Source: J054 sp965221985
Lineage (GTDB): Bacteria; Pseudomonadota; Gammaproteobacteria; Steroidobacterales; GCA-2729495
Assembly: GCA_965221985.1 (NCBI GenBank)
Contig: OZ244928.1
Location: 2,418,001 to 2,482,000, forward strand
Direction: 5' to 3'
DNA length: 64,000 bases
The notes beneath the pieces were generated by a model. The model had not been told where the DNA came from. It did no database searches and saw nothing but the letters and a program-made list of their open reading frames with translations. Both the position numbers and the translations under genes were made by a program. Positions 41,446 through 49,880 of this stretch are shown piece by piece (positions within the stretch are counted from its first letter, which is position 1; each line of letters starts with the position of its first letter).

Positions 41446-42156
41446 ATGCCCAGCGTATTGATTACCGGCGCCAGTCGTGGCCTAGGTTTGGAATTCGCGC
41501 GCCAATATCTTCAGGACGGTTGGCGAGTGTATGCCTGCAGCCGCAGCGTGAGCCGCGAGCTCCAGCAGCTGGCGTCGCGGGGTAATGCTTGTACCACCCA
41601 TCCGTTGGACGTTGCCGATCATGCGCAGATTGATGCCCTGGCCGCCAGCTTGGCGGCCCAGCCCCTGGACGTACTTCTGAATAATGCCGGCCGTTTTGGG
41701 CGCGTTGGATTTGCGTCGGGCGGCGTCGCCGATCAAGCATTCGGGCAGTCAAATTTTGACGATTGGGACGAGACTTTTCGCGTCAATGTCATGGGTCCGA
41801 TGAAGATGTCCCAAGCGTTCATTGAACATGTGGCCGCGAGCGAGCAAAAGAAGATCATCACCTTAACGAGTATGGTGGGCTGCATGGGTCTGAATACCAT
41901 GGGCGGAATGTATGCCTATCGTGCCAGTAAAGCTGCCGTTAATGCCGTGATGCATTCCATGGGCATCGACCTCCTACCGCGCGGCGTCCTGGCCATTGCC
42001 ATACATCCTGGCTGGGCGCGTACATCGATGGGTGGTGCCGATGCTGAAATTGATAGTGCCACCAGTGTTCGCGGTGTACGGCAAGTCATAGCCGACTTGT
42101 CATCCGAGGATCTTGGACGGGTCATGGCCTATGACGGCGAAGAACTACCTTATTGA
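41446..42156 (+). CDS. Short-chain dehydrogenase/reductase, second copy
   Basis: A 236-residue SDR. Motifs are LITGASRGLGLEFARQY (cofactor), LLNNAGRFG, TLTSMVGCMGLNTMGGMYAYRASKAAVN with the Ser/Tyr/Lys set, and HPGWARTSMGG. It is the same length as the SDR at 38971 and shares its overall pattern, so both probably arose by duplication around the aldehyde dehydrogenase. The substrate is unknown. It converges on the TRAP binding protein gene 19 bases away. Confidence 0.9.
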   Translation: MPSVLITGASRGLGLEFARQYLQDGWRVYACSRSVSRELQQLASRGNACTTHPLDVADHAQIDALAASLAAQPLDVLLNNAGRFGRVGFASGGVADQAFGQSNFDDWDETFRVNVMGPMKMSQAFIEHVAASEQKKIITLTSMVGCMGLNTMGGMYAYRASKAAVNAVMHSMGIDLLPRGVLAIAIHPGWARTSMGGADAEIDSATSVRGVRQVIADLSSEDLGRVMAYDGEELPY

Positions 42157-42175
42157 GTCTGCCATGGCAACGAGA

Positions 42176-43267
42176 TCAGGTCGTCCGTTGTTGATCGCGG
42201 AATGCTAGTTTGCCGGCTTGAATCAATTCAAAAACTTTTGCAGCTTGACCACCGGTCTTTTCAACCACTGTGCCGCCACTGCTGGCGGCTGCGTCCTTCC
42301 ATAGCTTGAGTTCTTCCGGGTTTAGTTCCCGCACCCTAACGCCGAGTTCATCGAGCTTCACGTCTTGAATCTCGGCCAGCGCACGACGCAGCTTGATGCG
42401 TCCCTGGTCGGCTGGCTCCAAGCTGCTAAGTATGGCGCTGCGTTGCGTGTCATTCAGTGCATCAAGCCAGGCTTTGTTGGCGACGACCAAGCCGGTGTCG
42501 AAGATGTGGTAGGTCAAGGTTAAATGTGGAGCTTCTTGCGCTGCGCCGCCCAAGGCATACAGACCAATACCGCCTTGTCCACAGTCGAGCAAACCAGTTT
42601 GTAGTGCGGTAATCAACTCCGCGTAGTTAACCGGTACATTATCCGCGCCCACGCGTCGCGCGAATTCCTGGGGTCCAATGGCGCTGGACGCGCGGATTTT
42701 GCGGCCGGCGATGTCGGCTGGCGTAACTAGGGGTTCGCGGCAGAAGACGTGGTTCCAGCCCACCTCACTCCAGCGCAACAGGGCAATGCCGTGCTTCGCA
42801 AACAGGCGAGTGAAGATCTCGGTGAGATAGTTGTCCATGATGAAATCAACTTCCGCACGAGATTCAAACAAGTAGGGCGTGAGCAATACGCTGAGCTCCG
42901 GGACCACCGAGGCCAATCCATGTAGCGAGAAACCACCGATCTGAACGCGGCCGCGGCGTAGGTTTGACACCACGGTTTCTTCGCTCCCCAACTGGCCCGA
43001 AATAAACATGTTGAGGCGCAGGCCATTGTCCGGCTTGGTTTCAAAGCTTTGTTGAAAGCGCAGCCATTCGTCGTACCAGGGTGTGCCGGGCGCCGATAAG
43101 GAGGCCACGCGGACAATTTCCTTAGCATTCTCAGGTGGGGGCGCGCAGGCGGGCAGGGCGATTGTCAACCCTAGCAGCGCGGTCAGCGGTAATAGCGGTT
43201 GTAGAGTTCTCCCTTGGCTTAGCCGCGGCAGTTGTTTAGATTGAATCCTTGCATAGCCAAATATCAC
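42176..43267 (-). CDS. TRAP transporter substrate-binding protein (DctP family)
   Basis: A 363-residue DctP-family binding protein, probably a lipoprotein: hydrophobic segment PLLPLTALLGLTIALPAC with a lipobox-like LPAC. The mature domain shows GQLGSEETVVSNLRRGRVQIGG, RKIRASSAIGPQEF and LQTGLLDCGQGG, typical of TRAP receptors for carboxylates. It captures the solute for the DctQM permease encoded about 2 kb away on the other strand. I choose GTG 43267, which has AGGAG seven bases upstream; a TTG at 43300 would extend it. Its 5' end overlaps the leader of the divergent AhpD-like gene. Confidence 0.87.
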   Translation of the reverse strand: MIFGYARIQSKQLPRLSQGRTLQPLLPLTALLGLTIALPACAPPPENAKEIVRVASLSAPGTPWYDEWLRFQQSFETKPDNGLRLNMFISGQLGSEETVVSNLRRGRVQIGGFSLHGLASVVPELSVLLTPYLFESRAEVDFIMDNYLTEIFTRLFAKHGIALLRWSEVGWNHVFCREPLVTPADIAGRKIRASSAIGPQEFARRVGADNVPVNYAELITALQTGLLDCGQGGIGLYALGGAAQEAPHLTLTYHIFDTGLVVANKAWLDALNDTQRSAILSSLEPADQGRIKLRRALAEIQDVKLDELGVRVRELNPEELKLWKDAAASSGGTVVEKTGGQAAKVFELIQAGKLAFRDQQRTT

Positions 43268-43284
43268 TAGGAGACTCCTCAATG
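43265..43284. promoter_or_regulatory. Palindrome serving as ribosome-binding site for two diverging genes
   Basis: AGGAGACTCCT (43269-43279) is an inverted repeat with one central base. On the plus strand its AGGAG lies eight bases before ATG 43282; on the minus strand AGGAG lies seven bases before GTG 43267. Both genes thus use one sequence as Shine-Dalgarno, and their start codons are only about 14 bases apart, so each promoter must lie inside the other gene. Confidence 0.65.
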
Positions 43285-43875
43285 TCGCGTCTCGAACCAA
43301 AAGCCCCCGAGGACTTGCCCGAATCCATGCAGGCCATTCTTCAGTATGCGGAGCAAAGCATGGGTTTTACGCCGAATGATGTGCTCATCATGGCCCGCTG
43401 GCCGGAGTTGCTGCAAGCCATGATGGGTTTGGTGGGGGTGGTGTTCACGCCGGGCTGTGTGTCGATGGAGCTCAAGCGCTTGGTTGCCTTGATTACCAGC
43501 GCCGCTGGTGGTTGTCAGTACTGCGTTGCGCACACAGCCTTTGGCTTAGAACAGGACGATGTGGCGCCTGACAAACAGGCAGAGATATGGGAGTTTGAAA
43601 CGAGTGCCGCCTTCACCGAGGCTGAGCGCGCAGCGCTGCGTTACGCGCGCGGTGCCGGTCAGTCACCCAGTGCGGTTAGCGACGCGGAGTTTGCTGGTTT
43701 AAAACAGCACTTTGATGATCAGCAAATTTTGGAACTGGCAGCTGTGATTGGCTTATTCGGTTTCTTGAACCGCTGGAACGCGAGTTTGGCCACGACCTTG
43801 GAATCAGCACCTCTGGCCCACGCCCAGCAGGCTTTAGCGAATACCGACTGGGCCGCCGGTCCGCATGCACCCTAG
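43282..43875 (+). CDS. Carboxymuconolactone decarboxylase family (AhpD-like) protein
   Basis: A 197-residue protein of the CMD/AhpD superfamily. The redox motif is GGCQYCVAHTAFG near residue 79, with the two cysteines and following histidine of AhpD-type alkylhydroperoxidases; the upstream helix and late VIGLFGFLNRWN are also typical. Probably a peroxide-detoxifying or electron-transfer protein. ATG 43282 uses the shared palindromic ribosome-binding site; a longer frame from 43249 reads upstream without family likeness. It heads a run of transport genes on the plus strand. Confidence 0.85.
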   Translation: MSRLEPKAPEDLPESMQAILQYAEQSMGFTPNDVLIMARWPELLQAMMGLVGVVFTPGCVSMELKRLVALITSAAGGCQYCVAHTAFGLEQDDVAPDKQAEIWEFETSAAFTEAERAALRYARGAGQSPSAVSDAEFAGLKQHFDDQQILELAAVIGLFGFLNRWNASLATTLESAPLAHAQQALANTDWAAGPHAP

Positions 43876-43935
43876 GCCGATAAGCTTGCGGCAAAAGCTA
43901 TTTTCGGTTTGTTTAGCTGGGGAGTTGCATCGCCC

Positions 43936-45207
43936 GTGCTAAGCCGGCTCATCGCAGTTCGTTGGCAAATGGCGATACTGCTTTGTCTGATCACCACCGT
44001 TAACTATATCGACCGGCAGGCCTTCGCCGTGGCAGGTCCGGTGATTACCGAGCTGTTTCAGCTCAGCAATGCGGAGTTTGGTTTCATCGTCTCCGCCTTC
44101 TTATTCGCCTATGCGGTCGGTCACATTGTCCTTGGCCCCATTATCGACCGTGTCGGAAGCAAGCGGGCTTTCAGTCTGGCGGTGGTCGCTTGGAGTATTG
44201 CCGGGATTTTATGTGCGGCGGGTCGTGGGTTCCTGAGTTTCTTGGTGCTGCGCTCACTGTTGGGATTGACTGAAGCCGCGAATTTTCCAGCGGCGCTTAA
44301 GGCGGTGGCTGAGTGGTTCCCAAAGTCTGAGCGTTCCATGGCCGTGGGCATTGTGTTCGTGGGACCTGGGCTGGGTGCGGTGCTGGCGCCCCCGTTGCTG
44401 GGTTGGCTGATCTTGAGCTTTGGATGGCAATGGGCGTTTATCGTGCCGGGGCTTGCCGGTTTTGCTTGGTTGTGGCTGTGGCAGCGCTATTACCATCCAC
44501 CCGATCAGCACCCGTCTGTGGACGAAGATGAAAAAGCGCTAATTCTCGCAGCCAAGGCCTCCGAGGGACAGATAAACACGGCTGAAGATATGGATACGTG
44601 GCGGGTTCTTCGCCAGCGCCCGATGCTCGGCATGCTATTGAGCCGCTTTTTTAACGATGGCGCCTTTTATTTCTATATTTCCTGGCTGCCCTTGTATTTG
44701 TCGCAGGCCCGCGGTTTTGACATTAAGCAAATTGCGATATTCGCCTGGATTCCATTCTTGGCGGCCGATCTCGGTTCCTTGAGCGGTGGGTGGTTGGGCC
44801 GCCGCTTGATCGCTGGCGGCATGAGCCTGGATCGATCGCGCAAATTGCTGATATGGGCCGGTGCCCTGCTGGTGTTGATGACTCTGCCGGCGGTGGGCGT
44901 AGACTCCCCTTACACCGCCATCGCGCTTATCGGGCTTGCCCTATTCGCGATTCAAGGCAAAGCCGCGAACTTATTCGCGCTGCCGGCCGACATCTACCCG
45001 GCTAGTCATGTGGCCACGTCCTGGGGTTGGTTCGGCGCGGTCGGTGCCTTGGGGGGTATGTGTTTCAATTTTGTCGTGGGTTTGGTGATTGACGTTTATG
45101 GCTATGTACCGGTTTTTGCCGCAGTCGGCGTGACCCAATTGTTGTCCGCGGCAGCCATTAGCGTTTTTATTCCCAAGATCACAGTAATAAATGATATAAA
45201 ACAGTAA
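43936..45207 (+). CDS. MFS transporter, anion:cation symporter (ExuT-like) group
   Basis: A 423-residue major facilitator with about 12 membrane helices. The family opening is CLITTVNYIDRQAFAVAGP, and the motif after helix 2 reads GPIIDRVGSKRAFSLAVVAW; helices 4-5 show RSLLGLTEAANFPAALKAVAEWFPKSERS, typical of the ACS group that imports hexuronates and related acids with protons. The substrate is unknown. GTG 43936 has GGGGAG upstream; TTG 43909 is an alternative start. TRAP permease genes follow after an A+T-rich gap. Confidence 0.87.
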   Translation: MLSRLIAVRWQMAILLCLITTVNYIDRQAFAVAGPVITELFQLSNAEFGFIVSAFLFAYAVGHIVLGPIIDRVGSKRAFSLAVVAWSIAGILCAAGRGFLSFLVLRSLLGLTEAANFPAALKAVAEWFPKSERSMAVGIVFVGPGLGAVLAPPLLGWLILSFGWQWAFIVPGLAGFAWLWLWQRYYHPPDQHPSVDEDEKALILAAKASEGQINTAEDMDTWRVLRQRPMLGMLLSRFFNDGAFYFYISWLPLYLSQARGFDIKQIAIFAWIPFLAADLGSLSGGWLGRRLIAGGMSLDRSRKLLIWAGALLVLMTLPAVGVDSPYTAIALIGLALFAIQGKAANLFALPADIYPASHVATSWGWFGAVGALGGMCFNFVVGLVIDVYGYVPVFAAVGVTQLLSAAAISVFIPKITVINDIKQ

Positions 45208-45251
45208 TATATATAAATTAATTAAAGTGATTATTAAAGAAACATTCGTTC

Positions 45252-45791
45252 ATGGCTAAGCTGCGGCAGGCCGCGCAGATTTGGCTGCGAGCTTGCAGTC
45301 GCTTTGAGCGCGGGCTGACTTTTCTGGCCTTCATGCTGGTCATCGCCGTGGTCTTTGCCGATGTGGTCAGTCGCGAGTTGGTGGGTACTGGTATCCACTG
45401 GGCGCGTCAGGCCGGGGTTTACGCGAACGTTTTTGTGGTGATGTTCGGCATTGGTCTGGCCTCGGCAGATGCGGCGCATTTGCGGCCGCGATTCGCGGAT
45501 GGCTGGTTGCCGAGTGCCTGGAGCCCGGTGATTGACCGGATCAGCGAGTTCTTGATGGCGGCATTTTGCGGTGCTTTTGCTTGGGTGGCCCTGGGCGTGG
45601 TGGCCGAGACCTTTAGCCTGCAAGAACGGTCGGCCGTGCTGCGGACTCTAGTTTGGCCAGTGCAGGCGGCCTTGCCCATCGCGTTCAGTCTCGCGGCCAT
45701 CCGGCACTGTTTGTATGGCTTGTTTCCTGTCCTGCGTCCCAGTCCCGACAACGCGACGTTAGATTTCTCCGATGATTCGGTGGTGGGCTGA
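45252..45791 (+). CDS. TRAP transporter small permease DctQ
   Basis: A 179-residue protein with four membrane helices, fitting DctQ: FERGLTFLAFMLVIAVVFADVVSRELVGTGIHWARQ is the typical first helix with its VxxRxxxGxxxxW-like end, and SLAAIRHCLYGL the last. DctQ joins DctM to form the sodium-dependent TRAP membrane complex. It lies two bases before dctM, so the two are one unit. The matching binding protein is on the opposite strand at 42176. Confidence 0.87.
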   Translation: MAKLRQAAQIWLRACSRFERGLTFLAFMLVIAVVFADVVSRELVGTGIHWARQAGVYANVFVVMFGIGLASADAAHLRPRFADGWLPSAWSPVIDRISEFLMAAFCGAFAWVALGVVAETFSLQERSAVLRTLVWPVQAALPIAFSLAAIRHCLYGLFPVLRPSPDNATLDFSDDSVVG

Positions 45792-45793
45792 GC

Positions 45794-47056
45794 ATGGCGA
45801 CTCTAGGATTAATTTTGATTCTCATCGCCTTGTTGTTGCTGCGACAGAACTTGTTGGTGATGTTGGGTGTCGCGACGGCCTATGCCTACATCTTTTGGGG
45901 CGACGCGGTGATTGCCAATATCGTGGTCGATGCCTGGGATGCGGTTAACAAAGAGCTGTTGCTGTCGATTCCACTCTACATCTTGGCCGGTAATATCATG
46001 TCTCAAGGCGTCATGGCGCAGCGATTGATTCGCTTAATGCGCGCGGTGAGTGCGCCGGTGCCCGGCGGCTTGGCCATCGCCACGGTGCTGTCTTGTGCGA
46101 TTTTTGCCGCGGTATCCGGGTCGGGAACCGTGACCTTGCTGGCCGTTGGTACGGTGATGTATCCAGCTTTGCGCGAGGCCGGCTATTCACGAAATTTTTC
46201 TTTGGGCGCGCTATGTGCCGCCGGCACCCTGGGTATCATCGTGCCGCCCAGCATCCCGCTAATTCTCTACGGGGTCATGACGCAGACGTCCATCGCCGAC
46301 TTGTTTATTGCGGGTATTGGCCCCGCCTTATTGCTCACCAGCTTAATGGTGGCTTATGCGATGATCGCAAACCGCCATTTTCGGGCCGACCATTGGGATG
46401 GTGGCGAAGTCTGGGAAGCGTTCCGCGAAGGCATCTGGGCCTTACTCATGCCGGCTTTGATCTTAGGCGGTATTTACAGCGGCTATTTCACGGCCACCGA
46501 ATCGGCCGCCGTGGCGGTCGTTTACGCCATGTTCGTGGAGATGGTGGTCTACCGCGAAATGAATTTCTCGGGGCTATACGCGGTGGTCGGTCAGACCACA
46601 AAGCTACTGGGATCCTTGTTTCCGGTCCTCATGATTGCCCTGAGTTTGAATGTGCTGCTGACCTACGAGCAAGTACCTGAAATGCTGGTCACCGCCTTGA
46701 GTGCACGTTTGGACAATCCCGTCGCCTTGTTGTTAGGAATTAACGTTTTCTTGCTTGTGCTGGGCTGTGTCATGGACATCGGTTCAGCCATCCTGATCTT
46801 ATCGCCCATGTTGCAGCCTCTGGCTGTGGCACAGGGCATTGACCCGGTGCACTTTGGCATCATCATGGTGGTCAATTTGGAAATCGGCTATCTAACACCG
46901 CCCTTGGGTCTCAATCTCATCGTGGCAATGACGGCATTTCGCGAAGATTTTTGGACCATCTGCAAAGCGGTTTTGCCGTTCCTGGCATTAATTCTTACCG
47001 GCCTAGTTGTGGTTTCGTTCTGGCCGCCACTCTCTTTGTTCTTGCTCGCTCCTTAG
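45794..47056 (+). CDS. TRAP transporter large permease DctM
   Basis: A 420-residue DctM with about 12 helices. Family blocks are IPLYILAGNIMSQG, SGSGTVTLLAVGTVMYPAL, the sodium-binding-type loop GTLGIIVPPSIPLILYG, and the second repeat EIGYLTPPLGLNLIVAM. It forms the transport channel with DctQ. The transported acid is not predicted. No terminator was recognised after its stop. Confidence 0.93.
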   Translation: MATLGLILILIALLLLRQNLLVMLGVATAYAYIFWGDAVIANIVVDAWDAVNKELLLSIPLYILAGNIMSQGVMAQRLIRLMRAVSAPVPGGLAIATVLSCAIFAAVSGSGTVTLLAVGTVMYPALREAGYSRNFSLGALCAAGTLGIIVPPSIPLILYGVMTQTSIADLFIAGIGPALLLTSLMVAYAMIANRHFRADHWDGGEVWEAFREGIWALLMPALILGGIYSGYFTATESAAVAVVYAMFVEMVVYREMNFSGLYAVVGQTTKLLGSLFPVLMIALSLNVLLTYEQVPEMLVTALSARLDNPVALLLGINVFLLVLGCVMDIGSAILILSPMLQPLAVAQGIDPVHFGIIMVVNLEIGYLTPPLGLNLIVAMTAFREDFWTICKAVLPFLALILTGLVVVSFWPPLSLFLLAP

Positions 47057-47171
47057 GTGACTCGGCTGCCCGCGCGATGATGAGTCTGTACAATGCAGTT
47101 CAGCGGCTTGGCCTCGACAGCGGGCGGACTGGCTGACAACAAGCAAGAAATTTGAAATTCAGGAGAGCGAA

Positions 47172-47654
47172 ATGACGATCAAAGTGGGTGAGCGCATGCC
47201 GGAAGGTAGCTTCGGTATTATGACCAGCGATGGGCCGGGCAGTCTGTCCACCGACGAGCTATTCGCCGGCAAGAAAGTCGTGCTGTTTGCCGTACCCGGT
47301 GCCTTTACGCCGACCTGCTCCATGAGTCATTTGCCGGGATACATTGACCAAGCCGCCGCGCTGAAAGCCAAGGGCGTGGATACCATTGCCTGCATGTCCG
47401 TGAACGATTTGTTTGTCATGGATGCTTGGGGCACTGACAAGGGCGCGGGTGATGATGTGCTAATGCTGGCCGATGGTAATGCCAGCTATACCGACGCGCT
47501 AGGGTTGGAACTTGACGCCAGTGGATTCGGCATGGGCAAGCGCAGCCAGCGCTTTGCTATTGTGATTGATGATGGTGTCGTGTCGCAGTTGCACATTGAG
47601 GCGCCGGGTGAATTCAAAGTCAGCGCGGCCGACGCCGTGTTGGCGGGCCTATAA
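47172..47654 (+). CDS. Peroxiredoxin, Prx5/hybrid type
   Basis: A 160-residue peroxiredoxin. The peroxidatic cysteine motif is VPGAFTPTCSMSHLPGYI near residue 49; SVNDLFVMDAWG and ADGNASYTDALGLELD are typical of the Prx5 group. It reduces peroxides, usually with glutathione or glutaredoxin. No glutaredoxin domain is fused at the C-terminus. GGAGAGCGA precedes the ATG. It converges on an MFS efflux gene. Confidence 0.93.
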   Translation: MTIKVGERMPEGSFGIMTSDGPGSLSTDELFAGKKVVLFAVPGAFTPTCSMSHLPGYIDQAAALKAKGVDTIACMSVNDLFVMDAWGTDKGAGDDVLMLADGNASYTDALGLELDASGFGMGKRSQRFAIVIDDGVVSQLHIEAPGEFKVSAADAVLAGL

Positions 47655-47684
47655 TTGCGTTAGGAAACTGCCCGTTACCCGGAA

Positions 47685-48896
47685 TTAGCGCTTGCTCGTA
47701 TTTGGTGCCGCCTGGCGCACCATGAGGCCCGTGATGGCCGTGAGTGTTGCAGTGAGCGCCATGAGGCCCGCAACGGGGAGGAAGCTGCCGCTGTAAAGAA
47801 ACCCGGACCAAATACTGAATCCTCCACTGAAGATTAGACCGAGGGCACTGGATAGCCCCGAGCTGGTGCCCGCGATTTCCGGCCGATAACTCACCGCGCC
47901 GGCCATGGAGCCGGGAATGACCAGGCCGCTGCCGGCGGTGAGCAAAGCGAGCAGCGGGACGAGGCTGATGAAGTTCACGCCAAAAATCGCGATGGCCATG
48001 AGCAGGCCCCAGCCGGCACACAGCGTCACGGCCATGCCGAGAAAAATCACCCGTTGTGAGCCGTGGCGGGAAGTTAGGGGCCCGGCCGCGCTAGCGCCGA
48101 TGACATAGGCGGCCGCCATCAGTCCCCAAACCAGCCCGAAGGCGCGGGGTCCCATGCCCAGGTCGCGTTCGAATACGGCAGCACCCACGGCCAGAAAACA
48201 AAAGAAGCCGCCCTGCACGAAGCCGAACATCAGGGTATAGCCCATGAAGACACGCGAGCGCAGCAGCTCGCCATAATCTTTCAGCCACTGACTTTGACGC
48301 GACCTGTCGGCTGTCCCAGACGGTCTGGTTTCACGCAGTTGAACGCGCACGCTAATCCATATGATGGCGCCCAAGATTGCGCTGACATAAAACACCGCCA
48401 GGGGCCCGGATAGTTCACTGACTACGCCGCCGACAATGGGGGCGATGACCGGTGCGATGCCCATGGCCGCTGCTATGGTGGCCATGGCGCGTGCCGTACC
48501 CGGGTCGTCGTGGGTATCGCGGACAATGGCGCGCGTGGCCACGGTGCCCACGCTGACGCCCGCAGCCTGCACGAAGCGTAGTAGCACTAGGACCCAAAAT
48601 TCCTGGGCCAAGGCGCAGCCTAGACTGGCCAAGACGAATACCGCAAATCCGCCCAGCAGAACGGGCCGCCGGCCCAGCCGATCACATAGATAGCCGCTAA
48701 AGGGTTGGCCGGCGCCCAAGCCAAATAGATAGGCTGAGATCAAAAACTGTGCGGACCCAAAACCGACGTTGAACAAGCGTGCCAGTTCGCTCAAGGTGGG
48801 CACCAGCACGACCATGCCGAACGGTGAGAGGGCGCTGGCTAAACTCAGCAGTTTAAGCGGCGCGTAGGCCTCGCCCTCCGCCTGGCTGTTAGTCAC
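47685..48896 (-). CDS. MFS drug-efflux transporter, Bcr/CflA-like
   Basis: A 403-residue MFS protein with 12 helices and the motif GYLCDRLGRRPVLLGGFAVF between helices 2 and 3, followed by RFVQAAGVSVGTVATRAIVRD, a close match to Bcr/CflA drug-resistance proteins. It likely expels toxic compounds with protons. It is 21 bases downstream of etfA on the same strand and so may be read from the etf transcript, although no functional link is evident. Confidence 0.85.
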   Translation of the reverse strand: MTNSQAEGEAYAPLKLLSLASALSPFGMVVLVPTLSELARLFNVGFGSAQFLISAYLFGLGAGQPFSGYLCDRLGRRPVLLGGFAVFVLASLGCALAQEFWVLVLLRFVQAAGVSVGTVATRAIVRDTHDDPGTARAMATIAAAMGIAPVIAPIVGGVVSELSGPLAVFYVSAILGAIIWISVRVQLRETRPSGTADRSRQSQWLKDYGELLRSRVFMGYTLMFGFVQGGFFCFLAVGAAVFERDLGMGPRAFGLVWGLMAAAYVIGASAAGPLTSRHGSQRVIFLGMAVTLCAGWGLLMAIAIFGVNFISLVPLLALLTAGSGLVIPGSMAGAVSYRPEIAGTSSGLSSALGLIFSGGFSIWSGFLYSGSFLPVAGLMALTATLTAITGLMVRQAAPNTSKR

Positions 48897-48917
48897 GCCG
48901 CCCGATGCGTCGCGTAA

Positions 48918-49862
48918 TCAGCCACCCAGCTGTTGCTCCAATTCCGGAATAACGGTGAACAAGTCACCGACAAGACCGATGTCGGCTACCTCGAAAATCG
49001 GTGCCTCGGCATCTTTGTTCACCGCTACGATGGTGCCCACATCTTTAATACCCGTGAGATGCTGAATGGCGCCCGAAATGCCGAAGGCGATATACAAATC
49101 CGGGGCAATGATCTTGCCGGTTTGACCAACTTGCATGTCATTGGCCACATAGCCGGCATCCACCGCGGCGCGTGAGGCGCCTACGCCTGCGCCTAGTTTT
49201 TCGGCCAAGCTATAGAGCAGCGAGAAATTATCCGCACTGCCAACGCCGCGGCCACCCGATACCACGATGCGCGCCGTTTGCAAATCGGGTCGGTCGCCGC
49301 CGCCGGTTTGTAAATCCACAAAACGCGTGTGTGTCGGCAGCTCGGCGGAGAGTTCGAGTTTTTCAATGGCCGCAGACCCACCTTCCGGCGCGGCGCGATA
49401 AGAGGCGACCCGGACCGTGGCGACGATGATTTGTCCCGCGGGTACTTCTACGGTGACGATGGCGTTGCCGGCATAAATCGGACGCTTGAAACTGCGCGGT
49501 GATTCAACTTGCATGATGTCGCTGATTTGGCCGACACCCAGCAGCGCGGCGGCGCGGGGCAAAATATCTTTACCGAAGGTGGTGGAGGGTGCCAGCAGAT
49601 AATCGTAATCGGCGGCGAGTGCCGCGATTTGCGGGGCTAAGACCGCGGCCAGCGGCTGTGCGTTTTCGGACCGCTCAATGACTAGAACGCGGCTGGCACC
49701 GGCCAATTGCGCCGCGGATTGCGCGACGGTATCCACTTGGTCACCGAAAACCGCGATATCGATGCTGGCCGCACCTAATTCGGCGGCGCAGCTCAGGCTC
49801 TTAGCCGTGCTGAGATTTAATGTCTTGCCGTCATGCTCGGCAACGAGGAGTACTTTGCTCAT
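48918..49862 (-). CDS. etfA: Electron transfer flavoprotein alpha subunit EtfA
   Basis: A 314-residue ETF alpha subunit. The C-terminal FAD domain carries VVSGGRGVGSADNFSLLYSL, GASRAAVDAGYV, QVGQTGKIIAPDLYIAFGISGAIQH and VNKDAEAPIFEVADIGLVGD, all signature blocks. With EtfB it passes electrons from acyl-CoA and other dehydrogenases to ETF-ubiquinone oxidoreductase and the respiratory chain. It follows etfB by 18 bases. Confidence 0.96.
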   Translation of the reverse strand: MSKVLLVAEHDGKTLNLSTAKSLSCAAELGAASIDIAVFGDQVDTVAQSAAQLAGASRVLVIERSENAQPLAAVLAPQIAALAADYDYLLAPSTTFGKDILPRAAALLGVGQISDIMQVESPRSFKRPIYAGNAIVTVEVPAGQIIVATVRVASYRAAPEGGSAAIEKLELSAELPTHTRFVDLQTGGGDRPDLQTARIVVSGGRGVGSADNFSLLYSLAEKLGAGVGASRAAVDAGYVANDMQVGQTGKIIAPDLYIAFGISGAIQHLTGIKDVGTIVAVNKDAEAPIFEVADIGLVGDLFTVIPELEQQLGG

Positions 49863-49880
49863 AGTTGATATCGCTCCGCT

